From Photobacterium aphoticum (lineage in GTDB: Bacteria; Pseudomonadota; Gammaproteobacteria; Enterobacterales; Vibrionaceae), in the NCBI RefSeq assembly GCF_001029435.1, contig NZ_LDOV01000025.1, positions 1 through 64,000 on the forward strand: a stretch of DNA of 64,000 nt. The letters are read 5' to 3'. This document shows, piece after piece, positions 53,672 through 62,882 of the stretch (its first letter is position 1; each line of letters begins with the position of its first letter). The notes beneath the pieces are model-generated. The model searched no databases and was not told the DNA's origin. It was given only the letters and a program-made list of their open reading frames with translations. The position numbers and the translations under genes are program-made.

Positions 53672-55540
53672 TTAACCGTGTTTGTGCAGTTTGAAGTAAG
53701 CCATTTCCTGTTTCATTGCTTCAATGCGCTCTGAAATCTCGACGTTCACATCGCTGATCTTATGGGCGTTCTCCAGGCTGATTTGTACCGTGTGGTTGAT
53801 GTTCTCGACGCGATGAGAAATATCTGCCGTCACGGAAGATTGCTCTTCTGACGCGGTGGCCACCAACGCGTTGATTTCATTCATGGTTTCGACTTTGGCC
53901 ATGATGTCTTTGAACGCAACCGAGATTTCTTGTGACATGCGGTACGACTCATCCACCAAATTGGCGTTGTTGAGCATGAAGTCATCGGCCTTTTTCGATT
54001 GCTCCTGCAGTTCGTTGATGATGCCCTGAATATCGACGGTTGATTTCTGTGTTTTCGCGGCCAGTGAGCGCACTTCATCCGCCACCACCGCAAAGCCTCG
54101 GCCTTGTTCTCCGGCACGTGCTGCTTCAATCGCGGCATTCAGTGCCAGCAGGTTGGTTTGTTCAGAGATCGAGTTGATCACATCCACCACTGAGCTGATC
54201 TTGTCACTGTACTGGCGCAGATCGCTGACGATCATCGCAGATTCTTTGATTGACTCATTCACCTGTACCGAGATCGATTCAGCACGTGTCATGGTTTCTG
54301 AGCCCTGTGCGACCACATTCAGCACTTCCGTGGCTTGGGTATCAGCCATTGCGGCATTGTGGGCGACATCGGTCGCGGTGGTTGACAGCTCGGTAATGGC
54401 GGCAGCCACTTGCTCCACGTCCGAAAATTCATTCTGGGCGTTGCTCTTGTTGTCTTCGATGATGGTTTCAATGTGTGATTGGTTCACCATCAGCGACTCG
54501 GTCACCGAGTGGGTGGTTTGTGAAATCGTCTGAATGCGACGTTGCATGGTGCCTAACGATTCAGAGACCAAGCCGGATGAGGCAAATTGCACGGCGACAA
54601 TGTTGCCATCAGCAAATTGCTCAATTTTGCGGGCCAAGTCTTCCGGCTCTTCACCGAGGTTGGTGTCGATTTCTTTTTTCACAATATAGAACACCACCAA
54701 GGCCAGGATCAGGCCAACACCCAGCAGGATGAAGACAAACATCATCAGCATGGTGTTGCGGTTGGCAATGGTTTCTTCTTGCTGGGTGAACGAGAACACA
54801 TCGTACTGGCCGTTGTAGTCTTGCTTCGACACAGTGTAGTAAATGCCTTGGCTGTCTTGATATAGCAGTGGTGTTTCAGTGGCTTGTTTAAAGGCCGGGC
54901 GAATGCTGTAGAGGTTCTGGCCTTTCCAGTCGGCGGTTTGGTTATGGACAAACAACACATGGCCGTCTTTGGCGGTGATGGTGTATTCCATGTTGGTGCG
55001 GGCTAAATCGGCACTGATGTCTACATCAATGCTGAGTACGCCCACAATGCGCTGCTGCTGATCGCGCACGGGCGAGGCCACACTGATGATGGTTTCACCG
55101 GTGGAACTGATGTACGGGGAGGAAATCACGTTACGGCCTTGCATCGGCACGACAAACCATTCGCGTTGTAGCGCCTTGGCATTGAAGTTTGGCATCACAC
55201 CACTCAGTTCTGCCGAATAGGTGAAGGTTTCGCCGCTGGGCTTACTGAAATAGACGCCCATGAAGCGGCCTTCTGAGCCCACGACGATCTCTTTCATGAT
55301 GCCAAGGGTGTGGGCATCAAAATCGTAATCCGCAAAGCTATTAGACAGGGCGGTGACACTGGTCTCGGCGCTCAGTAAGGTATTTTCTAACGCCACCAAC
55401 AGGGTATTGGCGACGGCATTATTTTCTTTTAATACGTTGACGTCTTTCCATTCATCTAAATATCGGTAACTCACCATGCAACTTAATGCAATTAATACCG
55501 AAAGTGTCAGTACAAATGATAAAGTGATTTTTTTAAGCAC
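53672..55540 (-). CDS. Methyl-accepting chemotaxis protein with Cache sensor
   Basis: Chemoreceptor of about 622 residues. TM1 ([19 protein letters not shown]) and TM2 ([24 protein letters not shown], about 263-290) bracket a periplasmic double-Cache-type domain ([54 protein letters not shown]) likely to bind amino or organic acids. A HAMP-like linker and the long signalling coiled coil follow, with the hairpin [21 protein letters not shown] choose GTG 55540, directly after AGGGAGAGGGAC, rather than ATG 55564. It lacks a C-terminal CheR-binding pentapeptide (ends KLHKHG). The gene stands alone; its ligand is unknown. Confidence 0.92.
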   Translation of the reverse strand: MLKKITLSFVLTLSVLIALSCMVSYRYLDEWKDVNVLKENNAVANTLLVALENTLLSAETSVTALSNSFADYDFDAHTLGIMKEIVVGSEGRFMGVYFSKPSGETFTYSAELSGVMPNFNAKALQREWFVVPMQGRNVISSPYISSTGETIISVASPVRDQQQRIVGVLSIDVDISADLARTNMEYTITAKDGHVLFVHNQTADWKGQNLYSIRPAFKQATETPLLYQDSQGIYYTVSKQDYNGQYDVFSFTQQEETIANRNTMLMMFVFILLGVGLILALVVFYIVKKEIDTNLGEEPEDLARKIEQFADGNIVAVQFASSGLVSESLGTMQRRIQTISQTTHSVTESLMVNQSHIETIIEDNKSNAQNEFSDVEQVAAAITELSTTATDVAHNAAMADTQATEVLNVVAQGSETMTRAESISVQVNESIKESAMIVSDLRQYSDKISSVVDVINSISEQTNLLALNAAIEAARAGEQGRGFAVVADEVRSLAAKTQKSTVDIQGIINELQEQSKKADDFMLNNANLVDESYRMSQEISVAFKDIMAKVETMNEINALVATASEEQSSVTADISHRVENINHTVQISLENAHKISDVNVEISERIEAMKQEMAYFKLHKHG

Positions 55541-55941
55541 GTCCCTCTCCCTGAGGTAAATCATGGTGTTACGGTAGACTTTGCCGTGGCAAAGTCATCC
55601 CTGATAAGGAATATCCAACGTATTACACTTGTTATTTTTTATTAAATATAAACTCAAGTGAATTACATTTTTTATTATGAGTGTTCGAATTTGTCCTATT
55701 GATAAAGATCAATAAGTGAAATGACAAGAATAAAAATTGGTATACTTTTTTTGGATGTAATTTCAGCTTTTAAAGACAATATTAACTCGTTTTGTCAGAC
55801 AATAACATAGCGTTATTGGGTAAGGGCATAATACGATACTCTAAATGTGCGTTATCCCACTTTTATTATATTTAATGGGTTGTTATTGTCCCAAATTAAT
55901 TGTTTTTTGAGGGAGGGGGAGGAAAGGTTTTAAGACTGGGT
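55541..55941. other. AT-rich intergenic stretch upstream of the chemoreceptor
   Basis: About 400 bases, conspicuously AT-rich compared with its neighbours, containing only the presumed chemoreceptor promoter. No open frame with a ribosome site or RNA structure was found. Confidence 0.5.
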
Positions 55942-55965
55942 AAAAGATCGTTTTCACGATCTTTT
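55942..55965 (-). terminator. Terminator of the Sbal_3080-like lipoprotein gene
   Basis: AAAAGATCG and CGATCTTTT pair around a 6-base loop. On the minus strand TTTT closes the stem. Confidence 0.65.
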
Positions 55966-55982
55966 ACGTTGAATAAATGTAA

Positions 55983-56417
55983 TTATAGGCGAGTACGGTT
56001 AGGTAGCAATTGAGTAAGCACTGGCGTCATTTTGGTTTCAATTGATGCCCACTTATTGAAAGCAAAACCCCCTCGGTGGCGATATTTTGCTCCTGCAATT
56101 TTAAATCCATCTTTGTCATATAGGTTAATTTCAGCAAGAGAAAGGTACGGTACAATGTCCCAAGAACGACGAGCGGTATATTTCATGAATACATCACACT
56201 GTTCCGGTTGAACTTCTTTATCTGAATATAGCTTTGTTGCGTAGCCTTTATCTTCCAACATTGTTTCGATAGTTGGCAGAAAAGCATCGTAGACACGTGT
56301 GTTCTCTTGAATGCAAATTCGAGAAATAGAAGTGTCTTGAGCAATTGGTTGTACTTTAATCGATGTACAACCACTTAAAATTAAAGTGAATAAAATGAAG
56401 AATAGAGTTTTTTTCAT
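55983..56417 (-). CDS. Sbal_3080-family lipoprotein
   Basis: A 144-residue lipoprotein: signal peptide with lipobox (FTLILSGC, Cys17; mature CTSIKVQPIAQDTS). The body has SRICIQENTRVYDAFLPTIE and YTARRSWDIVPYLSLAEINLYD, which I associate with the Sbal_3080 lipoprotein family of Shewanella and Vibrio. Two Cys in the mature domain (RICIQEN, PEQCDVF) could be bonded. Function unknown. Codons here are more AT-rich than in neighbouring genes. The 350 bases upstream (56418-56766) hold only its promoter region and the hairpin listed next. Confidence 0.78.
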   Translation of the reverse strand: MKKTLFFILFTLILSGCTSIKVQPIAQDTSISRICIQENTRVYDAFLPTIETMLEDKGYATKLYSDKEVQPEQCDVFMKYTARRSWDIVPYLSLAEINLYDKDGFKIAGAKYRHRGGFAFNKWASIETKMTPVLTQLLPNRTRL

Positions 56418-56697
56418 TGTGTTTACTGTTGGTTTTTTGTTGTTGAATGTTAATAACTAAGAGTGTAAATATCTTAAATGAAAATTAATGACTATGTTGC
56501 TTTCGAGATATACCCATAATCAAAAGGGGGCATATTATGGTTGATGCATAGTATTGAGTCAAATAAAGAGTTGTCACTTTTCTATGCGGTTATTTATTCA
56601 TCAGACATCATTTTAAAGAGCAGATAATATTGATATCAAGACTGGTATTAGTAGGGTGGGTTAGGACTGTGTTGAGGGTGGAATAACATGCTCTTAT

Positions 56698-56734
56698 ACC
56701 TGTTGGCGACATGTTAGGCAGGCAGCCAACAGGT
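56698..56734. repeat. Inverted repeat after the LacI-family gene
   Basis: ACCTGTTGGC and GCCAACAGGT form a perfect 10-bp stem just beyond the repressor stop. It lacks a strong T tail but probably ends or protects that mRNA. Confidence 0.5.
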
Positions 56735-56766
56735 GAGTTTGTATTAGACGCGCTTTGACGGTACGC

Positions 56767-57762
56767 TTAATCCGTTTGCGGCACCACGGCAGAATCGCGT
56801 TTGATCAGCAGCGGATGAAACACCCGTGACAGCGAACTGTCGGTGCCTTCCAGCGACAAACGGGCGGCATTCATAGCCATGCTTTCAATCGGGCTGCGGA
56901 TGGTGGTCAGTTTCGGGCTGAAATAGCACTGCGGCAGCACATCATCAAAGCCGACAATAGACAGCTGTTCCGGGATCGCCACGCCGTGCTCTTTGAATAC
57001 TTGCATGGCAGCGGCGGCATAGAAATCATTAAACGCGACCATAGCGGTGACCGGCAGGCCTTTGTTCAGCAGGTTAGTCGCAGCTAACGCGCCACCGGGT
57101 TCACCAAACGGCACTTCTTCAATCCAGTCGGGATTGACCTCAATACCGGCTTCTTCTAACGCACGGCGATAGCCGTCAAAGCGGTCGACTTTATCGTCCA
57201 CTTCCATTTCACACGATAAATACGCAATGCGGCGGTGACCCAGTTCAATCAAATGACAGGTCGCTTTGTAAGTGCCTTCACTGTTATCCAGCCACACACA
57301 TTGCGATTCAATCTCCGGCACATGACGGTTGACCACAATCAGCCCGGGCAGTTGTTCGGCATGACGGATCAGGGCGTCATTGCTCATGGCCTTGCTGTGG
57401 ATCACGATGTTGCGACAGCCTTTGCTCACCATGAACTGAATCGCGTCTTCCTCGCAGGCGGCATCGTAATCACCACTGGCGACAATCACTTTGCGTTGGT
57501 GCTTACGGGCGACTTTCTCCACCCCCTGGGTTAACAGGCCATAGAACGGCGAGTTAAAGCGGCTGACGATCAGGCCGAGGGTGTCGTGTCCTTGATTGAT
57601 GTTCAAACGGCGGTTGCCCTTTACCTGATACCCCATCGCTTGCATGACGGCTTCCACCTTGGCAATGGTGTCTGGCATCACATTGGGTGACTGGTTGATC
57701 ACGCGGGAAACGGTCGCGGTGGAGACGCCGGCGGCTTTGGCTACATCATTAATCGTGGTCAT
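56767..57762 (-). CDS. LacI/GalR-family repressor (MalI-like)
   Basis: A 331-residue repressor. The N-terminal helix-turn-helix and hinge (TTINDVAKAAGVSTATVSRVINQ) are textbook LacI, followed by a periplasmic-binding-protein-like effector domain (DTLGLIVSRFNSPFYGLLTQG; VPEIESQCVWLDNSEGTYKA; LSIVGFDDVLPQCYFSPKLTTI). I choose ATG 57762, which starts at the usual distance before the HTH. It is divergent from the nhaC-malY pair. MalI in E. coli likewise represses a divergent pair that includes malY. Paired 13-base palindromes lie in the shared region. The inducer is unknown; a sulfur amino acid derivative is a guess from the enzyme next door. Confidence 0.88.
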   Translation of the reverse strand: MTTINDVAKAAGVSTATVSRVINQSPNVMPDTIAKVEAVMQAMGYQVKGNRRLNINQGHDTLGLIVSRFNSPFYGLLTQGVEKVARKHQRKVIVASGDYDAACEEDAIQFMVSKGCRNIVIHSKAMSNDALIRHAEQLPGLIVVNRHVPEIESQCVWLDNSEGTYKATCHLIELGHRRIAYLSCEMEVDDKVDRFDGYRRALEEAGIEVNPDWIEEVPFGEPGGALAATNLLNKGLPVTAMVAFNDFYAAAAMQVFKEHGVAIPEQLSIVGFDDVLPQCYFSPKLTTIRSPIESMAMNAARLSLEGTDSSLSRVFHPLLIKRDSAVVPQTD

Positions 57763-57789
57763 GTGTGTGCAAGATCTCATTTTTAAATC

Positions 57790-57802
57790 ATGTAATTTAC
57801 AT
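57790..57802. promoter_or_regulatory. Operator palindrome near the repressor gene
   Basis: ATGTAATTTACAT, an odd-length palindrome 27 bases before the repressor start, is the exact reverse complement of the one next to nhaC. It suggests autoregulation by the LacI-family protein. Confidence 0.65.
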
Positions 57803-57927
57803 CTGATAATATTGTTTTTTATTGGTGATTTCCATCACGGACATCTCGTTTCTGACCCATTATTCTGCGCGTGCAACGTAAAACCGGTTTTGTTTCATAA
57901 TTTTTCTGTACCACCACACTGTTTCGG

Positions 57928-57940
57928 ATGTAAATTACAT
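57928..57940. promoter_or_regulatory. Operator palindrome overlapping the nhaC start
   Basis: ATGTAAATTACAT ends inside the first ATG of nhaC (57939). It lies 138 bases from its partner, a spacing that would allow DNA looping. Confidence 0.65.
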
Positions 57941-59381
57941 GAATAATAAAACGATGAATACACCGCCTGCAGGATTGGCCTTGTTGCCAATCATTGCCAT
58001 GCTGGGCTTTTTGGTGATTGGTTACGGCGTTTACGGCCTGCCTATTGAAAGTTTGTTGCTCGCTTCTGCGGTTGTTGCGGCAGGGGTGGCGTGGAAATTG
58101 GGCTACGGCTGGGATGACATTCAGTCAGCCATTGTGGATCGCTTAGCGAAAACCCTGCCTGCGGTATTTATTCTGGTGCTGGTGGGCGGTTTGATCGGCA
58201 GCTGGATGATTGGCGGTACGATTCCGATGTTAGTGTACTACGGCCTGAAAATTATCAGCCCTGAGTACCTGATCTTAACCTCTTTCTTGGTGACCTGTCT
58301 GGTGTCTCTGTGTACGGGGACCTCTTGGGGTTCAGCCGGTACGGTGGGTGTGGCCCTGATGGGTGTCGCGACGGGTATGGATGCCAACTTGGCAGCTGTT
58401 GCAGGTGCGGTGGTGTCTGGTGCGTACTTCGGTGACAAGATTTCGCCACTTTCTGATACCACGAACTTTGCACCGGTTGTTGCCGGTACGGATTTGTACT
58501 CGCACATTCAGCACATGCTGTGGACGACGATTCCTGCATTCTTGCTGGCAGCGGTGGTGTTCTTCTTTGCCGGTAACAGCGACGTAAGTGCAGACACACC
58601 AGAGAAAGTGTTGGCGATTCTGGCCAATATTGATGAGCTGTTCTCGCTGAATATCTTCTTGTTGCTGCCACCTGCACTGATCCTGTGGGGTGCGATCCGC
58701 AAGTTGCCAACCATTCCATTGATGCTGGCGGCGATTGCCATTGGTGTGGCAAACGGTGTGATTTTCCAAGGTTTCAGCCTGGTAACCGCACTGAACGCGA
58801 TGTTGAGCGGCTTTAAAGTGAGCATGTTTGCGGATGCGGGGCTGGCAAACGTGACGCTGGTACCGGACGTGGTAACACTGGTTAACCGTGGCGGTATGAC
58901 ATCCATGATGGGCGTGGTGTTGTTGGTGTTCTGTGCATTCTCTTTTGCCGGCACACTGGCACTGACGGGCGGCCTGAATGTATTGGTGAACACATTGGCG
59001 AAAGGCATTAAAGGCACTGCAAGCCTGATTGGTGCCACCATTGTGACCACGATTACTGTGGTATGTACCACCTCTGACGGCAAGTTAGCCCTGTTGATCC
59101 CATCAGAGCTATTCCGTGACACGTACAAGAAAATGCAGCTGGATGCGAAGAACCTGTCTCGTACCATCGAAGATGCCGGTACCGTGATTGAACCGCTGGT
59201 GCCCTGGACGAATGCGGGTGTGTTCATGGCTGCGACACTGGGTGTGTCTACGCTGGACTACTTGCCATGGGCGATTCAGAACTATTCAGCAATCTTCTTT
59301 GCCATGATTTGGGCAATCACCGGTGTGGGTATTGCCAAGGCGGTAAAAGAAGTACGTCAGGGTGAGCCAGCGACAGCGTGA
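57939..59381 (+). CDS. nhaC: NhaC-family sodium:proton antiporter-like transporter
   Basis: A 480-residue ion-transporter-superfamily protein with about 12 transmembrane helices. NhaC-type motifs are present: CLVSLCTGTSWGSAGTVGVAL, SGAYFGDKISPLSDTTNFAP and DAGTVIEPLVPWTNAGVFMAA. The family contains Na+/H+ antiporters and substrate:proton antiporters such as malate/lactate carriers. Downstream is malY with a hairpin between, in one operon. Co-occurrence with a C-S lyase suggests transport of a sulfur amino acid or its breakdown product; that is inference. The start could be ATG 57939, overlapping the operator, or ATG 57954; neither has a good ribosome site. Confidence 0.88.
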   Translation: MNNKTMNTPPAGLALLPIIAMLGFLVIGYGVYGLPIESLLLASAVVAAGVAWKLGYGWDDIQSAIVDRLAKTLPAVFILVLVGGLIGSWMIGGTIPMLVYYGLKIISPEYLILTSFLVTCLVSLCTGTSWGSAGTVGVALMGVATGMDANLAAVAGAVVSGAYFGDKISPLSDTTNFAPVVAGTDLYSHIQHMLWTTIPAFLLAAVVFFFAGNSDVSADTPEKVLAILANIDELFSLNIFLLLPPALILWGAIRKLPTIPLMLAAIAIGVANGVIFQGFSLVTALNAMLSGFKVSMFADAGLANVTLVPDVVTLVNRGGMTSMMGVVLLVFCAFSFAGTLALTGGLNVLVNTLAKGIKGTASLIGATIVTTITVVCTTSDGKLALLIPSELFRDTYKKMQLDAKNLSRTIEDAGTVIEPLVPWTNAGVFMAATLGVSTLDYLPWAIQNYSAIFFAMIWAITGVGIAKAVKEVRQGEPATA

Positions 59382-59461
59382 TCGCGGCATCCCTGAGGTA
59401 ACCGCCCGAAGCAATGACGGCGACATGTAGAAGAACAATATCATCATTTGAAGAGAAAACA

Positions 59462-59492
59462 CAGGAAGCGTTGAGAGGGTCAGCGCTTCCTG
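59462..59492 (+). promoter_or_regulatory. Intercistronic hairpin before malY
   Basis: CAGGAAGCG and CGCTTCCTG, with three further inner pairs, make a 12-13 bp stem with a 5-base loop. It ends 18 bases before the malY ATG with no T run, so it more likely tunes mRNA stability or translation than terminates transcription. Confidence 0.6.
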
Positions 59493-59509
59493 CATTATAC
59501 GAGGTTTAT

Positions 59510-60679
59510 ATGGCACACGAATTGGATACCGTTATCAATCGTTATGGTACCGACTGCTTGAAGTGGGATTACATGGAAAAGTGGCTGGGCGTGCCGGAAG
59601 GCGAGGCGCTGCCAAGTTGGGTATCAGACTGGGATTTCAAAGCCCCTGATTTTATTACTGAGCCATTAAAAGCGCGCATTGAGCACGGTATTTTTGGTTA
59701 CTCTGAGCGTGGTGATGAGTACTTCAATTCGGTGATTGACTGGTGGGCCGATAACCACCAAGTGACACTGAAAAAAGAATGGTTCCATACCACACCGGGC
59801 AGCCTGCCAGCGATTGCTATGCTGATGGAGCGCTGGAGCCAGCCGGGTGACAAAGTGCTGGTGCTGAGTCCGGTTTACCACGCGTTTTACCGTACTATTA
59901 CCAACACACAGCGTACAGTGGCTGAATCGAAACTGATCAACGACAACGGCTACTACTCGATCAATTTTGATGATCTGGAGCAGCAGTTCAAAGACGGCGT
60001 GAAGATCATGATGTTCTGTAACCCGCACAACCCGGGCGGTCGTGTGTGGACAGAAGAGGAAGTGACGCGCGTATGCCAACTGTGTCACCAGTACGGTGTG
60101 TACCTAATCTCGGATGAGATCTGGGCAGATATCGTTTTCCGTGGTCACAAGTTCTTTAGCTGTCTGCGTGTTGATCCTCAGTACTTCGACAAACTGGCGG
60201 TGTGTATTGCAGGGACCAAGTCGTTCGGTCTGCCGTCTATGCGTTTGACCAACACCATGATCCCGAACGAAAAAGAAGCCGAGGCATTGAAGTCTAAGCT
60301 GTTGGCTTACGGAATCGACGTGTACAGCGCGTTCAGTATTCTGGCTAACCAAGCCGCGTACCGTCATGGCCGTGAATGGCTCAATGATACCTTGGATTAC
60401 TTGGAAGCCAACAATCAGCGTCTGGCCGAGTTTGTGGGTAACGAGCTGACGCAAGTGACGTACCGTCTGCAAGAGTCGACCTATCTGGCGTGGCTGGATT
60501 GCCGTGCGATGGGTTTGGATGATGCGGAACTTGAGCAGCGTCTGCACAAAGCCGGCGTGATCCCAACCATGGGTTACGGTTTCGGTGACGATGGCCGTGG
60601 TTTCATCCGTTTGAATCTGGGCTGTCCAGCCTCGATTCTGGAAGAGAAAATTCAGCGTTTGCGCACCGTGCTAAAATAA
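59510..60679 (+). CDS. MalY/PatB-family PLP-dependent C-S lyase
   Basis: Aminotransferase-fold-I enzyme of 389 residues, probably a cystathionine/cysteine-conjugate beta-lyase. Family parts are WVSDWDFKAPDFI, GIFGYSERGDEYF, TTPGSLPAIAMLMERWS, NPHNPGGRVWTEEE and ISDEIWADIVF; the PLP Lys lies in AGTKSFGLPSMRLTN. RLNLGCP with its Arg closes the substrate site. From ATG 59510 (MAHELDTVINRY), with GAGG upstream, it begins like E. coli MalY; in-frame codons before it lie within the hairpin and are discarded. It is cotranscribed with nhaC and probably controlled by the divergent LacI-family protein. Confidence 0.9.
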   Translation: MAHELDTVINRYGTDCLKWDYMEKWLGVPEGEALPSWVSDWDFKAPDFITEPLKARIEHGIFGYSERGDEYFNSVIDWWADNHQVTLKKEWFHTTPGSLPAIAMLMERWSQPGDKVLVLSPVYHAFYRTITNTQRTVAESKLINDNGYYSINFDDLEQQFKDGVKIMMFCNPHNPGGRVWTEEEVTRVCQLCHQYGVYLISDEIWADIVFRGHKFFSCLRVDPQYFDKLAVCIAGTKSFGLPSMRLTNTMIPNEKEAEALKSKLLAYGIDVYSAFSILANQAAYRHGREWLNDTLDYLEANNQRLAEFVGNELTQVTYRLQESTYLAWLDCRAMGLDDAELEQRLHKAGVIPTMGYGFGDDGRGFIRLNLGCPASILEEKIQRLRTVLK

Positions 60680-60716
60680 TCGCACGCCGAGGCGCGCAGA
60701 CACATTCTGATACGAG

Positions 60717-60743
60717 AAAGCCCTCATGATGAGGGCTTTTTTC
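60717..60743 (+). terminator. Terminator of the nhaC-malY operon
   Basis: AAAGCCCTCATGATGAGGGC followed by TTTTTT; a stem of about 10 bp. Confidence 0.85.
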
Positions 60744-60798
60744 TGACACGCGAATGGGGTCACTGTGTGAATCCCGCGCGGGATTATTTTAGGCGTGG

Positions 60799-61182
60799 TT
60801 ATTTTAGGATCTTGATGCTGTCGACATCGACGGCATTGGCTGAGCTGTCTTTTTCAATCTCGCCGCGAATTTCCACTTTGTTGTTGGGGTTCACGGTTTG
60901 ACCGCTCCATTCATCGTCGTCGATTTTGATCGGCATGCGACCGGTGTCATCGGCAAACATGTAGCGCTCTTTGCCCAGTGACATAATGACATGACCAATC
61001 AACGTGACATCGGTACCATCGGTCAGCCATGATGCATTTTGAACGTCTTCAACAGTGTTAAGATTGTCACTGGCACTTGGGCCTTCAAAGCCGCCGCCAG
61101 CGGCCTGTGCAGTACCCATGCTCAGCAGAGCAGCCAGGGTGAGGCCAGAACAAAGCGCAATTTTACGAGTTAGTGTGTGCAC
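60799..61182 (-). CDS. YgiW/YdeI-family stress OB-fold protein
   Basis: A periplasmic protein of about 127 residues. The GTG start at 61182 is chosen because AAGGAG lies 8 bases upstream and the signal peptide follows (HTLTRKIALCSGLTLAALLS...AQA). The mature domain is the bacterial OB-fold of the YgiW/YdeI family: NTVEDVQNASWLTDGTDVTL, GHVIMSLGKERYMFADDTG, MPIKIDDDEWSG and VEIRGEIEKD. Members help cells resist cationic peptides, peroxide or metal stress. No two-component genes adjoin (ygiW is beside qseBC in E. coli). In-frame sequence upstream of the GTG has no ribosome site and is not coding. Confidence 0.88.
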   Translation of the reverse strand: MHTLTRKIALCSGLTLAALLSMGTAQAAGGGFEGPSASDNLNTVEDVQNASWLTDGTDVTLIGHVIMSLGKERYMFADDTGRMPIKIDDDEWSGQTVNPNNKVEIRGEIEKDSSANAVDVDSIKILK

Positions 61183-61510
61183 AATACATCTCCTTGGTGT
61201 TAAGGTGGCACGACATTCACAGAGCACATCCGATGATAAAAGTCTGATGACGAATGCGCGGCGTGTCTCTGTCGAGCGAGACGGGAAGAGGGCGCCATCA
61301 TGCCGCATTTGACTGTAGTGCAGAATATGGTGAAATACCATTGCCCGAGAACACTCGCTTTTCTTCTGAACAGTTTTGATCGAATAAGTTCCAAATCTTG
61401 AACTCGGTCACTCTATTTGAATGAAAACTTGATAAAACGCATAGTTCTGCGTGGTCTGAGTGCATAATGTCTCGGTATTCCGTTCCATAGAAGTTTTAAG
61501 GTTACTAAAT

Positions 61511-61999
61511 ATGTCTGATGTACCCGTATCTGTTACAAATGTGGCCGAAGTCGTTCAGCCTGTGGCTGAGTCATCTGGTTCTATCTGGGGCTACGTAGCA
61601 GGTGGTGTTGCATTGTTGATTCTGGCCGGTTACTTCGGTTACAAGAAAATCAACAAGCCAGCGTTTATCATCAATCAGGTACGTAAACGTAATCTGAAAG
61701 AGATCAAAAAGCTGGGTATGGAGAATTCTGAATTTGTCGTTGATTTGGATCGCCTGCTGGACTCTGTCCTGACGTACGCGAATGAGAACGGCAAAACGGG
61801 TGGCGATGTAGTTAAAATCATCAGCCCACTGAATGACACGGCGCGTATCAAAACCGCACGTGATATGTACCAATCCATGATTTATATTGCTAATGAAATT
61901 CACGATGCGTCTCTAGCACGTGATTTCAAAAACAAAGCCAAGCAAGTGAAAGCCAACTCCCCATTGATGGCGGGTCTGCTAAAGCGTGCCGGTATCTAA
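61511..61999 (+). CDS. Single-pass membrane protein of unknown function
   Basis: A 162-residue protein: a short N-terminal region rich in Val, Ser and Glu, one transmembrane helix (SIWGYVAGGVALLILAGYFGY, about residues 24-44) and a basic, helical cytoplasmic domain (INKPAFIINQVRKRNLKEIK; MENSEFVVDLDRLLDSVL; RIKTARDMYQSMIYIANEIH). The codon pattern is like highly expressed genes nearby. I do not recognise the family. TAAGG lies 11 bases before ATG 61511. A terminator follows, so it is monocistronic. The preceding 61183-61510 holds only divergent promoters. Confidence 0.75.
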   Translation: MSDVPVSVTNVAEVVQPVAESSGSIWGYVAGGVALLILAGYFGYKKINKPAFIINQVRKRNLKEIKKLGMENSEFVVDLDRLLDSVLTYANENGKTGGDVVKIISPLNDTARIKTARDMYQSMIYIANEIHDASLARDFKNKAKQVKANSPLMAGLLKRAGI

Positions 62000-62064
62000 T
62001 CTCGGATAACACAGTTTCAGTATGCCCTGCCACCCAGTAGGGCACCTTTTCAGAAAGTATCCCC

Positions 62065-62095
62065 AAAGCCACGTTGAGAAACGTGGCTTTTTTTA
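62065..62095 (+). terminator. Terminator of the single-pass membrane protein gene
   Basis: AAAGCCACGT and ACGTGGCTTT make a 10-bp stem followed by more T residues. Confidence 0.85.
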
Positions 62096-62261
62096 TGGAT
62101 TTTGCACCGCTTTTATTTTGCGATGCGAGATAAGCGCAAAGTGTGACTGTCGCGTGAGAAATCGTGTTTTTTGCCCTGATAGAGGAGAGCTTTATCACGG
62201 CAGTATAGGGCAGGGCTTGCTAGGCTGGAAAGGTAACAGTGGCTTATTAAGGGGGACGCGT

Positions 62262-62774
62262 ATGAATACACAACTCACCATCACCCTGGCAGGCGAGGAT
62301 CATCCACAGTTGATCAATGTACTGGCTGCCAAAACCCACGCCTTGGGCGGTAAATGGTTAATCAGCAAAATTAACCGCCTCGATAACCAAGTGGTCGGGA
62401 TCATTAAAATTGATATTCCGGCCGACGCCGTCAGCGATTTGAAACACGCTTTTCTGGAGCAACACGCGCTGGATATTCGTGTGATTGACACGCCATCACA
62501 GGCAGAGATCATGCCTACGCATCCGGTGACACTGAAAGTCGAAGCCAATGACAGGCCCGGCCTGGTACATGATCTGAGCCGGATTCTGGATGACATCGGC
62601 ATTGGGATCGTCAATATTGAAAACCGCCGTATCGGCGTGCCGGATTTGGGTAAAACCCTGTTCTTTGCAGAGTTTCAGCTTAATGTCTCAGAGGAGATTG
62701 ACCTCGAGCAGTTAACGGAGGCGATGCAGCAAGTGGATGACGGCTTATTGGTAAAAATTGTCGAACCGGCATAA
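62262..62774 (+). CDS. gcvR: Glycine cleavage system regulator GcvR-like ACT protein
   Basis: A 170-residue protein of two ACT domains: the first begins QLTITLAGEDHPQLINVLAA, the second HPVTLKVEANDRPGLVHDLSRILDDIGIGI. In E. coli GcvR binds glycine and antagonises GcvA to repress the glycine cleavage operon. The length is slightly under E. coli GcvR (about 190). The start at 62262 follows AAGGGGGACGCG. A long open frame upstream of this ATG is spurious. Other two-ACT proteins of Vibrionaceae have unknown targets, so the exact role is uncertain. The gene is convergent with the acyltransferase gene. Confidence 0.82.
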   Translation: MNTQLTITLAGEDHPQLINVLAAKTHALGGKWLISKINRLDNQVVGIIKIDIPADAVSDLKHAFLEQHALDIRVIDTPSQAEIMPTHPVTLKVEANDRPGLVHDLSRILDDIGIGIVNIENRRIGVPDLGKTLFFAEFQLNVSEEIDLEQLTEAMQQVDDGLLVKIVEPA

Positions 62775-62810
62775 CCCGCTTTCGCTTTATTCTGTCATTC
62801 CACTGTGTAA

Positions 62811-62846
62811 TAAAAAAGGCCAGCAAAGATGCTGGCCTCGTTTTTT
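62811..62846. terminator. Bidirectional terminator between gcvR and the acyltransferase
   Basis: GGCCAGC and GCTGGCC pair around a 6-base loop, with A residues before and T residues after, so it works on both strands (minus strand GGCCTTTTTTATTA). Confidence 0.85.
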
Positions 62847-62882
62847 CTGATTTTCTTGTTTATGCGTATGTGTGCGACTGAC

